A DNA stretch of 56,856 bases from Pedosphaera parvula Ellin514 (GTDB lineage Bacteria > Verrucomicrobiota > Verrucomicrobiia > Limisphaerales > Pedosphaeraceae): the NCBI RefSeq assembly GCF_000172555.1, contig NZ_ABOX02000050.1, forward strand, positions 1 through 56,856, read 5' to 3'. Each line of letters starts with the position of its first letter. Position 1 is the stretch's first letter. The notes under the pieces are model-generated. The model did no database searches and had not been told where the DNA came from. It saw nothing but the letters and a program-made list of their open reading frames with translations. Shown in pieces: positions 27,201-35,395 of the stretch. Made by a program: the position numbers and the translations under genes.

Positions 27201-27626
27201 ACCCTGTTTGTAAAGGCGCTGGTGTATGATCCTTCGGATGCCGTGAGGCGCGAATGCGCGATTACCCTCCGTCACAGCAACTCTCCGAAAGCTCCAAAAC
27301 TCTGGGCCACACTGGCCACACAGCACGATGGCAAGGACCGCTGGTATCTCGAAGCACTGGGTATCGGCATGGACAAACAGGAGGACAAGTTCTTCGAAGC
27401 CTGGTTGGCTGAAGTAGGTGACAAATGGAACACTCCACGCGGCCACGACGTCATCTGGCGCTCCCGCTCTTCCAAAGCCCTGCCTTATCTTGTAAAGATT
27501 ATCTCGGATAAAAACACCTCGCCCAGGGAACGCGATCATTACTTCCGTGCCCTGGATTTCATCAGCGGCCCGGAAAAGGATGCAGCCCTGCTCGAACTGC
27601 TGTCGGCCTCCGCACCGTCTAAATAG
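24288..27626 (+). CDS. ThuA - NPCBM-like - PVC membrane-bound dehydrogenase propeller - HEAT fusion
   Basis: A 1112-residue exported multidomain protein. Signal peptide at residues 1-24. ThuA (trehalose-utilisation, glutamine-amidotransferase-like) domain about 28-270 with VAGTPSHGPREHEH at the start and GGRGFGFTGAHHHENW near the end. A linker with Pro/Lys runs to about 305. Residues about 309-455 resemble an NPCBM/galactose-binding fold (VKVGQKxAKDGIGTHSPSLIEFELP pattern). Residues about 474-870 are the six-bladed PVC-type membrane-bound-dehydrogenase propeller (NPTDMDIDERGRIWITEGVN, DTDGDGVADKET, SDNDDDGNR). HEAT-like repeats follow to the end. Unlike many relatives it has no CXXCH heme site. 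Likely role is sugar-derivative oxidation or binding in the periplasm; it lies beside the epimerase and DUF1080 genes. Confidence 0.88.
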   Translation: MKCLKAIALLLCVFALSKPNNSCAEDKKKIVLVAGTPSHGPREHEHNAGVLLLKKCLDKVPDIEAIAYTNGWPKDAKAFDGAATILLYMDGGDHHLAIQDHHLDQLQEQMKRGCGLVCIHYAVEVPSKPGGMEFLNWIGGYFETNWSVNPNWEADFKDLPPHPVTRGVKPFKIQDEWYYHMRFQEEDHVTPILTAIPPDSTREHPDDPHGGNPVVRSRKGMPEDVAWAYQRPDGGRGFGFTGAHHHENWGNDDFRKIVLNAIVWTAQMDVPPNGIESTITPEDLEQNLDPKGPKKVAKKSTPPPNSPKPKYASGIIQSGQITVDADITGAKSLYLVVTDGGNGIGCDWADWVNPQLVRADGTSVKLTSLKWKLASAGWGNVNVDKNAAGGPLKVGQKVAKDGIGTHSPSLIEFELPENFTHFLAKAGIDQGGIEQNCGSAVQFMVFTEKPDDSLLKVSSGENFIPPHQVGPDAARESLKNFTVAPGLEVSLFASEPMLRNPTDMDIDERGRIWITEGVNYRSTIKPWGILDPKGDRIVVLEDTDGDGVADKETTFYQGPEINAALGICVLGNKVIVSSSPNIFVLTDTGGDGKADKKELLFTGISGVDDDHGVHAVSFGPDGKLYFNFGNHAGQLKDKDGKPVMDIDGNEVINIGKPYRNGMAVRCNLDGTGVEVLAHNFRNPYEVAVDSFGTVWQSDNDDDGNRSVRINYLMEHGNFGYADEMTGEGWTAKRTGMEEEIQQRHWHQNDPGVVPNLLITGAGAPTGIAIYEGNLLPKAFQNQIILCDAGPRTVRAYPVEARGGGYKAECVDLLSSSDSWFRPSDVCVAPDGSIYVADWNDAGVGGHNMADRDPARMTGRVYRIAPVGFKPSVPKLDLTTPAGCVNALASPNLSTRYVAWMELKHMGIRAESELLKVWQDTKANPRMRARALYFLSQIKGTEHEYVKKAVLDSNPDIRIAGLRAGCEAKLDMTLFVKALVYDPSDAVRRECAITLRHSNSPKAPKLWATLATQHDGKDRWYLEALGIGMDKQEDKFFEAWLAEVGDKWNTPRGHDVIWRSRSSKALPYLVKIISDKNTSPRERDHYFRALDFISGPEKDAALLELLSASAPSK

Positions 27627-27641
27627 TTCTTCCCGCACTCC

Positions 27642-27687
27642 AAAGGGCGCGCAGGCGAAATATTCTGCGCGCCCTTTGCTTTTTCTT
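27642..27687 (+). terminator. intrinsic terminator after the ThuA fusion gene
   Basis: A perfect 13-base-pair stem (AAAGGGCGCGCAG / CTGCGCGCCCTTT) with a ten-base loop is followed by GCTTTTTCTT. It lies 15 bases after the stop and is one of the strongest hairpins in the window. Confidence 0.9.
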
Positions 27688-27721
27688 GAGTTTCAACGAC
27701 GGCAGGATTACTGTCGCCCTT

Positions 27722-28759
27722 ATGAGAATGAGGCTTCAATATTTCCGCTTTGATAAAGATCGCCGGGAACTCTTGTCTCTCTCCGCCGCCCGCGCCCTGG
27801 CTCTTTTTCTCGGCACTTTCAGCTTTATAAACATTGTCGCGAGCTTCCGGCTGCCCGGTCTAGATGCTAATCTCTGGTGGATTGACCTGCGAGCTCTGCC
27901 GGAACTGCCCGCCAAATTTTTTCTCCTGCTCAGCTCCCTTGTTTTGATTTCCTTTGCCGTTCGCCCGCCACAATCGAACTGGCGCCGAATCACCACCGTC
28001 CTTTTTACTGGTTTGCTCGCAGCCGCTGGCGCCTGCAACAGTATTAAGTTCTATTCACTCATGGCGCACGGAACCATCCGGCCCGCATTTCCTCTGCCCA
28101 TTTCTCTTTTCATCCTGGCTGGCTTGATACTCATCTGCCGGGCGGCTTCACGCCCTGACTTCCACCCCGCGCAGGCTCGGGCCACTGTCCGCACTACTGG
28201 TTTATTCCTCCTCTGTCTCCTTGCCTTTCCCTTCGCCCAAATGCTTTGCTTTGGTAAAACCGATTATCGTCGCCCGGCGGATGTGGCAGTTGTCCTTGGA
28301 GCCCGGGCCTATGCCGACGGCCGGCCTTCTGATGCCTTGGCAGATCGTGTTCGCACCGCCTGTCAGCTTTACCGTGATGGTCTGGTCAAGAAGCTGATTT
28401 TCTCGGGCGGACCAGGCGATGGTTCGGTTCATGAAACGGAATCCATGACCCGCATGGCGGTTCAACTTGGAGTCAAACCGCAGGATATCCTTACCGACCG
28501 GGCTGGACTAAACACTCAGGCGACAGTCAACAATACTGAGCGCCTTTTCTCCCAAATTAATGCCCGTCATATTCTGGTCGTCAGCCACTTTTACCATTTG
28601 CCGCGTATCAAAATGGCTTACCGCCGCGATGGTTGGGATGTTTACACTGTTCCGGCCAGGGAAACCTATTTGCTCCGCGAAACGCCTTACATGATGGCGC
28701 GTGAGGTAGCCGCCATATGGGTTTATTATTTGAAACCCTTGGTTTCCCATGCCGTGTAG
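27722..28759 (+). CDS. DUF218/YdcF-like membrane protein
   Basis: 345 residues from the ATG at 27722; an earlier TTG at 27686 lies inside the terminator hairpin. About four membrane helices fill residues 25-175. A soluble DUF218 domain follows from about 185: ADVAVVLGARAY, DALADRVRTACQLY, KKLIFSGGPGDG and LVVSHFYHLPRI, matching the YdcF/SanA pattern of D-V-x-V-V-L-G and the G-x-x-x-D-x-x-R helix. SanA-type proteins affect envelope permeability; the ligand is unknown. The four-helix N-terminus is more extensive than in short DUF218 proteins. Confidence 0.8.
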   Translation: MRMRLQYFRFDKDRRELLSLSAARALALFLGTFSFINIVASFRLPGLDANLWWIDLRALPELPAKFFLLLSSLVLISFAVRPPQSNWRRITTVLFTGLLAAAGACNSIKFYSLMAHGTIRPAFPLPISLFILAGLILICRAASRPDFHPAQARATVRTTGLFLLCLLAFPFAQMLCFGKTDYRRPADVAVVLGARAYADGRPSDALADRVRTACQLYRDGLVKKLIFSGGPGDGSVHETESMTRMAVQLGVKPQDILTDRAGLNTQATVNNTERLFSQINARHILVVSHFYHLPRIKMAYRRDGWDVYTVPARETYLLRETPYMMAREVAAIWVYYLKPLVSHAV

Positions 28760-28840
28760 GAATTTTGCGCTAGAATACTTTTTCACTGGCCTCCGTCCAA
28801 GCTTGGCAGGTAGTATGCATTTGCTGGAAAAAGACTTTTT

Positions 28841-30430
28841 ATGCGTATCCAAGTTGTTTTGTCTTTTTTGTTGATGGCGCTGACCCTTCAGGCATCCACG
28901 CCTGAACTCGGCAAGGATAAGCTGCGTCGCCTGGTAAAATTGCCCGGCATCGCCTTTCAGGCGGACTGGACATTCGACCCTGAGCGTGGTTTTACCATTG
29001 GTCTGCCGCATGAAGATCTCTCCCCCCAAATCGACAATTTACGGAAGGACCTGAAGGGTGATGTAAGCGACGCTCAACGATACTATCAACTCGGCCGGCT
29101 TTACTCAGAAAGCGGAGATTACACTTCCGCAGAGGAATCCTGGGCCAAGGCCGTTGAGCTTTACCGCAAAACCATCGAACAACAATCCGACAACAGTGAG
29201 TTTCTGTTGGAATTTGGGAAATCCTTGAACAATATCGGCAGGCGGGAGGAAGCCGAGAGCGTTCTACGCCGCGCCACCCGCGTTGGTTCCACCGATTGGA
29301 AGTGCTGGGTAACCCTGGGCCGTTTCCTGGACGCCCAAGCTCGTAGCGAACTGACCGAAAGCTCCCGAAACATCAGAAAAAGAACCGCTTCCGAGTCCTT
29401 TAAACCCTCCTACAATAAAGTCAGTCATTCACAAAGGTGCCTTGATGAAGCGGCTGGATGTTTTGAAAAAGCTGTTACGATCGCACCGGACGAGGCGGAT
29501 GTTTATTTCCGTCGGGCGATGCACCATTCGCTGGAGAACTATGTTCTCTCGGAAATTCAGCGCTTCACGGGTGCTCAACAGGATAATTCAGACCCATTAA
29601 CCAAATGTTTCACTCAGAAAAGCCTGTCCGACCTGCAACGCTCCCGCGACCTGAGCCCCAAGGATCCCAAACGCATTCTGGGGGTGGTTTTGTTCGAAAT
29701 GTATATGGCCAAAGATGGCAAAATTAAGCGGGATGACGAGTCCGCCTGGAGTTCACTCCCGGACAAAACTCAGCTTTCCATCCGTGATGCCATGACGCGC
29801 CTCGAAAACATGGCGCAAGACCCTGATGAGCACGTGGTGGCCGGCGCGTTGGAAGCACTTGGAATTCTGCAGGGACCCATCCTCCGTGATTATTGTTGTA
29901 GTGTTTCCAGCCTGCAGCGCGCCGTATCGCTTGATCCTAATCGTGATCAGGCATGGGAAACCCTCTCGTCCATGCTCATCAAGTCGCAAAACTATCCCGA
30001 ATTGCTCACCGTTTGTCAGGACCGTCTAAAATTTAAGGACACCGCTCATACCCGCATGTTGCTGGCCAAAGCATGTGAAAAGATGAAACTTTGGACCGAT
30101 GCTGAGGAGCACACGCTCGCAGCTGTAAAGGATTCCCCCAATGATTATGGCGCCACCCTCTCGATCGCCGCTCTCCTACTCCGCCGGATGCAGGATGCCA
30201 ACGTGTCTGCCGAAGTGAATGGCTGGCTTGGACGTGCCGAGAGCCTCCTGAACACCATGCCTGAGCAGCAAAAATCCCGTCAGCAGGTGATCGAACTCGC
30301 CCTGGATCGAACCATCTTCTTTGCCTTAAATGATGACCTCCAAACCGCCCGCAAATGGGTGAACATGGTCAAGGAAAAGGATAACGACAACGACATTGCC
30401 CAGGAAATTATCGCTGCGATGCAGTATTGA
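28841..30430 (+). CDS. TPR-repeat protein, exported
   Basis: A 529-residue protein with a signal peptide (MRIQVVLSFLLMALTLQA) and tetratricopeptide repeats. Repeat helices with the W/L-G-Y-A-F-A-P pattern are visible near 78-110 (AQRYYQLGRLYSESGDYTSA), 120-150, 200-230 (AAGCFEKAVTIAPDEADVYF) and 350-420. TPR proteins scaffold protein complexes; the partner is unknown. The C-terminal part ends with helices rich in charged residues. Flanked by DUF218 and the convergent LOG gene; no operon is evident. Confidence 0.75.
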   Translation: MRIQVVLSFLLMALTLQASTPELGKDKLRRLVKLPGIAFQADWTFDPERGFTIGLPHEDLSPQIDNLRKDLKGDVSDAQRYYQLGRLYSESGDYTSAEESWAKAVELYRKTIEQQSDNSEFLLEFGKSLNNIGRREEAESVLRRATRVGSTDWKCWVTLGRFLDAQARSELTESSRNIRKRTASESFKPSYNKVSHSQRCLDEAAGCFEKAVTIAPDEADVYFRRAMHHSLENYVLSEIQRFTGAQQDNSDPLTKCFTQKSLSDLQRSRDLSPKDPKRILGVVLFEMYMAKDGKIKRDDESAWSSLPDKTQLSIRDAMTRLENMAQDPDEHVVAGALEALGILQGPILRDYCCSVSSLQRAVSLDPNRDQAWETLSSMLIKSQNYPELLTVCQDRLKFKDTAHTRMLLAKACEKMKLWTDAEEHTLAAVKDSPNDYGATLSIAALLLRRMQDANVSAEVNGWLGRAESLLNTMPEQQKSRQQVIELALDRTIFFALNDDLQTARKWVNMVKEKDNDNDIAQEIIAAMQY

Positions 30431-30499
30431 GTGTCTGGTGCCCCGCTCACGTAAAGCCGTTTCACTTTTCGCCTCCGTATTTCTGGCTTAAAAGGGCAT

Positions 30500-30528
30500 C
30501 GCCTGGCCGGAAAAACCAGCCAGGCGAA
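30500..30528. terminator. hairpin between convergent genes
   Basis: A nine-base-pair stem (TCGCCTGGC / GCCAGGCGA) with an 11-base loop lies between the convergent TPR and LOG genes. The minus-strand side has a TTTT run six bases after the stem; the plus side has no T run. It may serve the LOG gene and, less well, the TPR gene. Confidence 0.55.
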
Positions 30529-30613
30529 ATACAGATCACGCTATCAAGTAATTCCAACTCAACTTGAAATGGTAGAGGTGATCCACCAAGTAAAAGCGGT
30601 TAACCACTCGCTC

Positions 30614-31645
30614 CTACAGCGCATTTAATACATCGATCAACTGCCGCAGCCGGCCGTAATCCCGACGATTGAATCCAAACGCAATCCGTGGCAGGTCAAT
30701 CATATCTTCATCCGCGCGTTCTTCGGGAGTCGCTTCAATCGTGGCAATCTTCGGCCCGACAATGATATCGGCAAAGTCCTCGTTCATTGCTTCGATGGCC
30801 GATGCTGAAGGCGCATGCTTGAGGCGAATCACAAACAGCTCTTTTACGAACCGGGTCGAAACAAAATTACGATAAAAGCGGCTGATGATCTTCACCGCTT
30901 GATCCGTATCATCCGTAATTTGATAAAGGTTCAGGTCATCCGGTGAAATCAATTGGTCGCGCAACAAATGTTCGCGAATGTGTTTGTCCCACGTTTTCCA
31001 ATAGGTGCCGCCGGGTCGATCGATGAGCACCAGTGGCATGAGCTGACTTTTGCCGGTCTGCATCAGGGTCAATGCTTCATAACCCTCATCCATCGTGCCA
31101 AAGCCGCCCGGAAAGAGCGCAATGGCATCCGAGTGTCGGATGAAGATGAGTTTGCGGGTAAAGAAATACTTGAAGGTAATCAGCTTTTTGTCGTCCTGAA
31201 TGACGGGATTTGCCCCCTGTTCCCAAGGCAGTCGAATATTCGCACCGAAGCTGTTTTCGAGCCCCGCTCCTTCGTGTCCAGCATGCATGATCCCCCCGCC
31301 AGCCCCGGTAATCACCATGAAACCTGCATCCGCTATCTTTTTGCCAAATTCGACAGCTTGTTGGTATTCCACCTTGGTAGGTTGCGTACGGGCAGAACCG
31401 AAAATCGTTACCTTGCGTTTATGTGCATAAGGTGCAAACAGCTTGAATGCATAACGTAACTCCCGCACCGCGGTTTGAATCACCTTAACATCACCGCTGT
31501 CTTTCACATCGGTCATTAGCTTCAATGCACTTTCAATGATGTCACTAACGGCCTCAGGATTGTAACCGCCACCTTTATACTTGATCAGTTCGTCAATGCG
31601 CCTCTTTAGTTCCGGATCCACCGGAGGTTTCTCACTTTTAATCAT
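30614..31645 (-). CDS. LOG family protein (TIGR00730/lysine decarboxylase-like)
   Basis: A 343-residue Rossmann-fold protein. FGSARTQPTKVEYQ and VITGAGGGIMHAGHEGAG (about 126-143) with ALFPGGFGTMDEGYE (about 176-190) are the PGGxGTxxE signature of LOG proteins, which in known cases are nucleoside-5'-monophosphate phosphoribohydrolases or unknown nucleotide-binding proteins. The N-terminal 75 residues and the C-terminal 80 residues exceed the usual short LOG length (about 190), as in the longer Rossmann subgroup. Cytosolic. A bacterial cytokinin role is not supported by the context. Confidence 0.85.
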   Translation of the reverse strand: MIKSEKPPVDPELKRRIDELIKYKGGGYNPEAVSDIIESALKLMTDVKDSGDVKVIQTAVRELRYAFKLFAPYAHKRKVTIFGSARTQPTKVEYQQAVEFGKKIADAGFMVITGAGGGIMHAGHEGAGLENSFGANIRLPWEQGANPVIQDDKKLITFKYFFTRKLIFIRHSDAIALFPGGFGTMDEGYEALTLMQTGKSQLMPLVLIDRPGGTYWKTWDKHIREHLLRDQLISPDDLNLYQITDDTDQAVKIISRFYRNFVSTRFVKELFVIRLKHAPSASAIEAMNEDFADIIVGPKIATIEATPEERADEDMIDLPRIAFGFNRRDYGRLRQLIDVLNAL

Positions 31646-31787
31646 TTCGGAAGAATAGCCACTTTCGCTCTAAATGCAATACGACTAAAAAACAGGAAGT
31701 ATTTTTTGCGAGAGAAAAGACCCAGTTCTCCGCACGGAGTAATAACCCCTGCGAAGTGGCCAATGTTGGTCACGGCTATTGGAACGC

Positions 31788-32237
31788 TCAGGCGAAGTGA
31801 CCAAGCAATTTTGTTCCATTAATCTTGGTCAAATCTTCAGAAACATTCTTTTCAATTCTCGCCCGGACGCCCGGGTCGAGCTTATCCATCAGTTGATTGT
31901 TAATCCGTTTGATAGCTGCCAGGTAAACAGGCCGGTCTCCATCATTGCTTTTCACCAATTGGTTTACAGTTTTTGCCAGCTGAGTGATTGCTCTCCGCTC
32001 CAATTCCAATTCCATGTTATTAGGATCCACATTCCCTCCTGTTCCCATCCCCAATGCCCCACCTTTTTTAAACCTCCCTTCTCCATCTGTGTTTTTATCT
32101 GACAGTCGGCCATCCGCTTCCGCTGTCTGCATATCCTTGATCAACTCCAGTCGCGGGCTTGTGCTAAATTCATCATAATCAACCTTGTATGCTTTGAGAC
32201 AACCCAGATCAGTGACTACTACCAATTTGTTTTGCAT
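31788..32237 (-). CDS. BaeRF / host-attachment-family protein
   Basis: A 149-residue protein with the family start MQNKLVVVTDLGCLKAYKV, the beta-strand N-terminus of host-attachment (BaeRF-like, bacterial/archaeal eRF1-related) proteins. The C-terminal half has helices ending in LTKINGTKLLGHF, also typical. The middle is variable and glycine-rich (GALGMGTGGN). Known members include plant-host attachment proteins of Rhizobiales, but the family is widespread and its job is unclear. It is divergent from ileS across about 190 bases that show no T-box or other RNA. Confidence 0.65.
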   Translation of the reverse strand: MQNKLVVVTDLGCLKAYKVDYDEFSTSPRLELIKDMQTAEADGRLSDKNTDGEGRFKKGGALGMGTGGNVDPNNMELELERRAITQLAKTVNQLVKSNDGDRPVYLAAIKRINNQLMDKLDPGVRARIEKNVSEDLTKINGTKLLGHFA

Positions 32238-32423
32238 AGTCCTTTATCGTTTTTAGTTCTCGTGTATTTGAAGTGAGCCGGCCTCTATCTTCCGGCCTGG
32301 TCCTGTAGTAAACTAACACAACTGAGCACAAATGAGAAAGTTGCCATCATTTCGAGCCACCCTGTCCTCGCGTTGACACCCTCTCAACCTGCTGGTACCG
32401 TGCGAACTCTTTGAAACATTCAC

Positions 32424-35252
32424 ATGGACTATAAGAATACATTGAATTTGCCGCAGACCGACTTTCCGATGAAAGCCGATCTGGTGACCCGTGAACCGCA
32501 ACGCCTGGAGCAATGGCAGGCCAATGGTTTATACGAAAAAATTCAAGCCCAGCGTGCCGGAGCCGAAAAATTCGTTCTTCATGACGGCCCGCCCTTCGCC
32601 AACGGCGACGTGCACATCGGCACCGCGCTCAACAAGATTCTTAAGGACATAATCATCAAGTACCAGACTCTCCGGGGCAAAAGCGCTCCCTATGTGCCCG
32701 GCTGGGATTGCCATGGCTTGCCCATCGAATTCAAGGTCAGTCAGGAAATGCGCAAAGCAGGCGACACTGCCGCGGATGCAGCCACCATCCGCAAAGCCTG
32801 CGAAGCATATGCCCGCAAGTATATCGATCTCCAACGCGTACAGTTCAAAAGATTGGGCGTGCTTGGCGATTGGGACAATCCTTATTTGACCTTGAATAAG
32901 GAATACGAAGCCGACGAATTGCGCATGTTCGCAGATATCGTGGAAAAGGGCTTTGTCTATCGTGGCAAAAAACCGGTTTATTGGAGCATCCCCTGCCGTA
33001 CGGCGCTGGCCGAAGCCGAAGTCGAATACCACGACCATGTCAGCCAAAGCACTTATGTCAAATTTCCAATCGTTGGCCGGCCAAATACTTACATCTTGAT
33101 CTGGACGACGACTCCTTGGACGCTCCCCGCCAACCTGGCGGTCGCTTATAACTCAACCTTCAGCTACTCGCATGTGCGCGTGGGCGATGAAACTTATGTG
33201 CTTTCAACCATGCTTTTGCCGACGGTTTCTGAGAAATGCGGCTGGGCCGGTTATGAAATCATCCGCAGTTTGACTGGCGAACACTTGAAGGAAGTGGAAT
33301 ACCAGCATCCCTTCTGCAATCGCACGGGCAAGCTTTTCGCGGGTGACAACTTCGTTGAGAACAGCGTCGGCACCGGCTTCGTTCATATCGCTCCCGGCCA
33401 TGGCCTTGACGACTATAATCTCGGCCGCCAGAATGGTTTGCCCATCTACTCCCCCGTCGACGACGATGGCTGCCTGGCCTATACCAACGACCTGCCCCGC
33501 GAACAACAAATGCCCGCCGAAATGGTTGGCAAGTCCATCCTGGAGAAGCACGGCAAGAGCGACGCCAACGAAGCCGTCCTCCACGAACTCCGTCTGCGCA
33601 AGGCCCTGCTCCATCAAGAAAACTATCACCACAGCTATCCCTTCTGCTGGCGCAGCAAGACAGCGATCATCTTCCGCGCCATGGATCAGTGGTTCATCTC
33701 GATCGACCACAACAAATTCCGTGATCAAGCACTCGACTCGATCAACCACGTGAAATGGGTACCCGATTGGGGCAAGAATCGTATCGAAGGCGCAGTCAAG
33801 TCGCGTCCAGATTGGTGCATCTCGCGCCAGCGTACTTGGGGCGTGCCTATCCCGGCATTCTACGACGCTCAGGGCAACGCCATCCTTGATGCTAAAATCG
33901 TGCGTAACGCGGCCGATCTCATCGAAGAATACGGCTCGAATGTCTGGTTCGAAAAGTCACCCACCGACCTCTGGTCCCTAGTAAAACCCAAGGATTGGAA
34001 AGGTGCTGATGCTGTCACCAAGTCAAACGATACACTCGACGTCTGGATCGATTCCGGCTCCTCCTCACGTTCTGTTTTGATGCGCCGTCCTGAACTGCAT
34101 CATGATGAAAAGCCCGGCGTGGACCGGTGGCAGGCAGATGTTTATCTGGAAGGCAGCGACCAACATCGCGGCTGGTTCCAGTCTTCGCTCTTGCTGTCAC
34201 TCGCTGGCAACAGTGTGCCTCCATTCAAAACCGTGTTGACCCATGGTTTCATGGTGGACGCTGATCGTGAAAAAATCTCCAAGAGCAAGCAGGGCCAGGG
34301 TGGCTACGAAAAACCTCAAACTGCCGAGGCCTATGTAAAGAAGTACGGCGCCGATGTCGTCCGCCTATGGGTCGCTTCTCAAGACTATCGCAACGACATT
34401 GTCGTCAGTGAGGAACGAGTCAACAAGGTCAGCGAGACGTACCGCGGCATCCGCAATACTCTGCGTTACCAACTCTCAAACCTCTATGATTTTGATCCAG
34501 CTAAACACACCGTTGCCGATGATAAGCTGACCGGCTTGGATCGTTGGATTTTGGGTGAATTCTCCAAGTTAGAGAAAGAAGTTTTGGCGGCCTATGCCAA
34601 CTATGAGTTTCACGTCGTTTACCAAAAGGTGAGCCAGTTCGTCGCCGTGGAATTGTCATCCATCTACCATGATGTCGTAAAAGATCGTCTCTATACCGAT
34701 GCCGCCAACTCGCAGCGCCGTCGCTCCACGCAAACGGCTCTCTATCGATTGGTCACCGGCCTCTCTCATATCCTTGCTCCGATGCTTGTGTTTACGACCG
34801 ATGAAGCTTGGGAGTTTATTCCTGCCAAGCCAGCAGCTTCCGTTCATTTATCGAATTGGACGCCTGCCAGCTTCACGCTTCCTGAAAAAGAGCAGCTTAC
34901 CTGGAAAACTCTTTTTGAGTTGCGCGAACAGGTCCTGCCGGAGTTGGAAAAGGCGCGTCAGGCCAAGACCATCGGCAAGGCTCTGGACGCAAAGCTGAAC
35001 TTGTCCGGCACGAACCCTTCTCTCGCCGAAGCCAGATCGCATGCAGAAGCCTTGCGTGAGTTGTTGAACGTCTCCCAACTTGAAATCAAAACTGAAGGCG
35101 ATCAACCCATCACCGCAGTCGTGGCGAAAGCCGACGGCCAAAAGTGCGAACGCTGCTGGCACTGGGAAACCGATATCGGAAGCAGCCCTGAGCATCCAAC
35201 CATCTGCGCCCGTTGCGTCATCGCCGTAAAGGAAAGTTTGGCGAAGAAGTAA
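32424..35252 (+). CDS. ileS: isoleucyl-tRNA synthetase
   Basis: A 942-residue class I aminoacyl-tRNA synthetase that charges tRNA-Ile. The HIGH motif appears as HIGT (64-67) in DGPPFANGDVHIGTALN, and KMSKS as KISKS in DREKISKSKQ. GWDCHGLPIE, QRTWGVPIPAF and LEGSDQHRGWFQSSLL are further signature blocks. The CP1 editing domain lies near residues 200-400. The C-terminal zinc-binding knuckle CERCWHW...CARCV (near 910-930) matches bacterial IleS type 1. Usual length. The start is an ATG at 32424 with a weak ribosome site. A strong terminator follows. Confidence 0.97.
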   Translation: MDYKNTLNLPQTDFPMKADLVTREPQRLEQWQANGLYEKIQAQRAGAEKFVLHDGPPFANGDVHIGTALNKILKDIIIKYQTLRGKSAPYVPGWDCHGLPIEFKVSQEMRKAGDTAADAATIRKACEAYARKYIDLQRVQFKRLGVLGDWDNPYLTLNKEYEADELRMFADIVEKGFVYRGKKPVYWSIPCRTALAEAEVEYHDHVSQSTYVKFPIVGRPNTYILIWTTTPWTLPANLAVAYNSTFSYSHVRVGDETYVLSTMLLPTVSEKCGWAGYEIIRSLTGEHLKEVEYQHPFCNRTGKLFAGDNFVENSVGTGFVHIAPGHGLDDYNLGRQNGLPIYSPVDDDGCLAYTNDLPREQQMPAEMVGKSILEKHGKSDANEAVLHELRLRKALLHQENYHHSYPFCWRSKTAIIFRAMDQWFISIDHNKFRDQALDSINHVKWVPDWGKNRIEGAVKSRPDWCISRQRTWGVPIPAFYDAQGNAILDAKIVRNAADLIEEYGSNVWFEKSPTDLWSLVKPKDWKGADAVTKSNDTLDVWIDSGSSSRSVLMRRPELHHDEKPGVDRWQADVYLEGSDQHRGWFQSSLLLSLAGNSVPPFKTVLTHGFMVDADREKISKSKQGQGGYEKPQTAEAYVKKYGADVVRLWVASQDYRNDIVVSEERVNKVSETYRGIRNTLRYQLSNLYDFDPAKHTVADDKLTGLDRWILGEFSKLEKEVLAAYANYEFHVVYQKVSQFVAVELSSIYHDVVKDRLYTDAANSQRRRSTQTALYRLVTGLSHILAPMLVFTTDEAWEFIPAKPAASVHLSNWTPASFTLPEKEQLTWKTLFELREQVLPELEKARQAKTIGKALDAKLNLSGTNPSLAEARSHAEALRELLNVSQLEIKTEGDQPITAVVAKADGQKCERCWHWETDIGSSPEHPTICARCVIAVKESLAKK

Positions 35253-35271
35253 TCCGCTCAATTGACATTTC

Positions 35272-35303
35272 AAGCCATACCGGAGATTTCGGTATGGCTT
35301 TTT
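35272..35303 (+). terminator. intrinsic terminator after ileS
   Basis: An 11-base-pair stem (AAGCCATACCG / CGGTATGGCTT) with a seven-base loop runs into TTTTTC. It lies 20 bases after the ileS stop. Confidence 0.9.
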
Positions 35304-35395
35304 CATTTCCTCGTGTCTCGGCGGATTCCGCCACTCCTTTCTGAGCTTGCCGCTCCCTCCGCTTTGCTGCTACAAAACCCCGTAATTCCGATATT

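Noticed and set aside
24288-27626. Heme c domain typical of PVC dehydrogenase proteins
   Set aside because: No CXXCH motif is found in the protein.
32238-32423. T-box leader upstream of ileS
   Set aside because: No specifier loop, T-box sequence or terminator/antiterminator pair was recognised in the short spacer.
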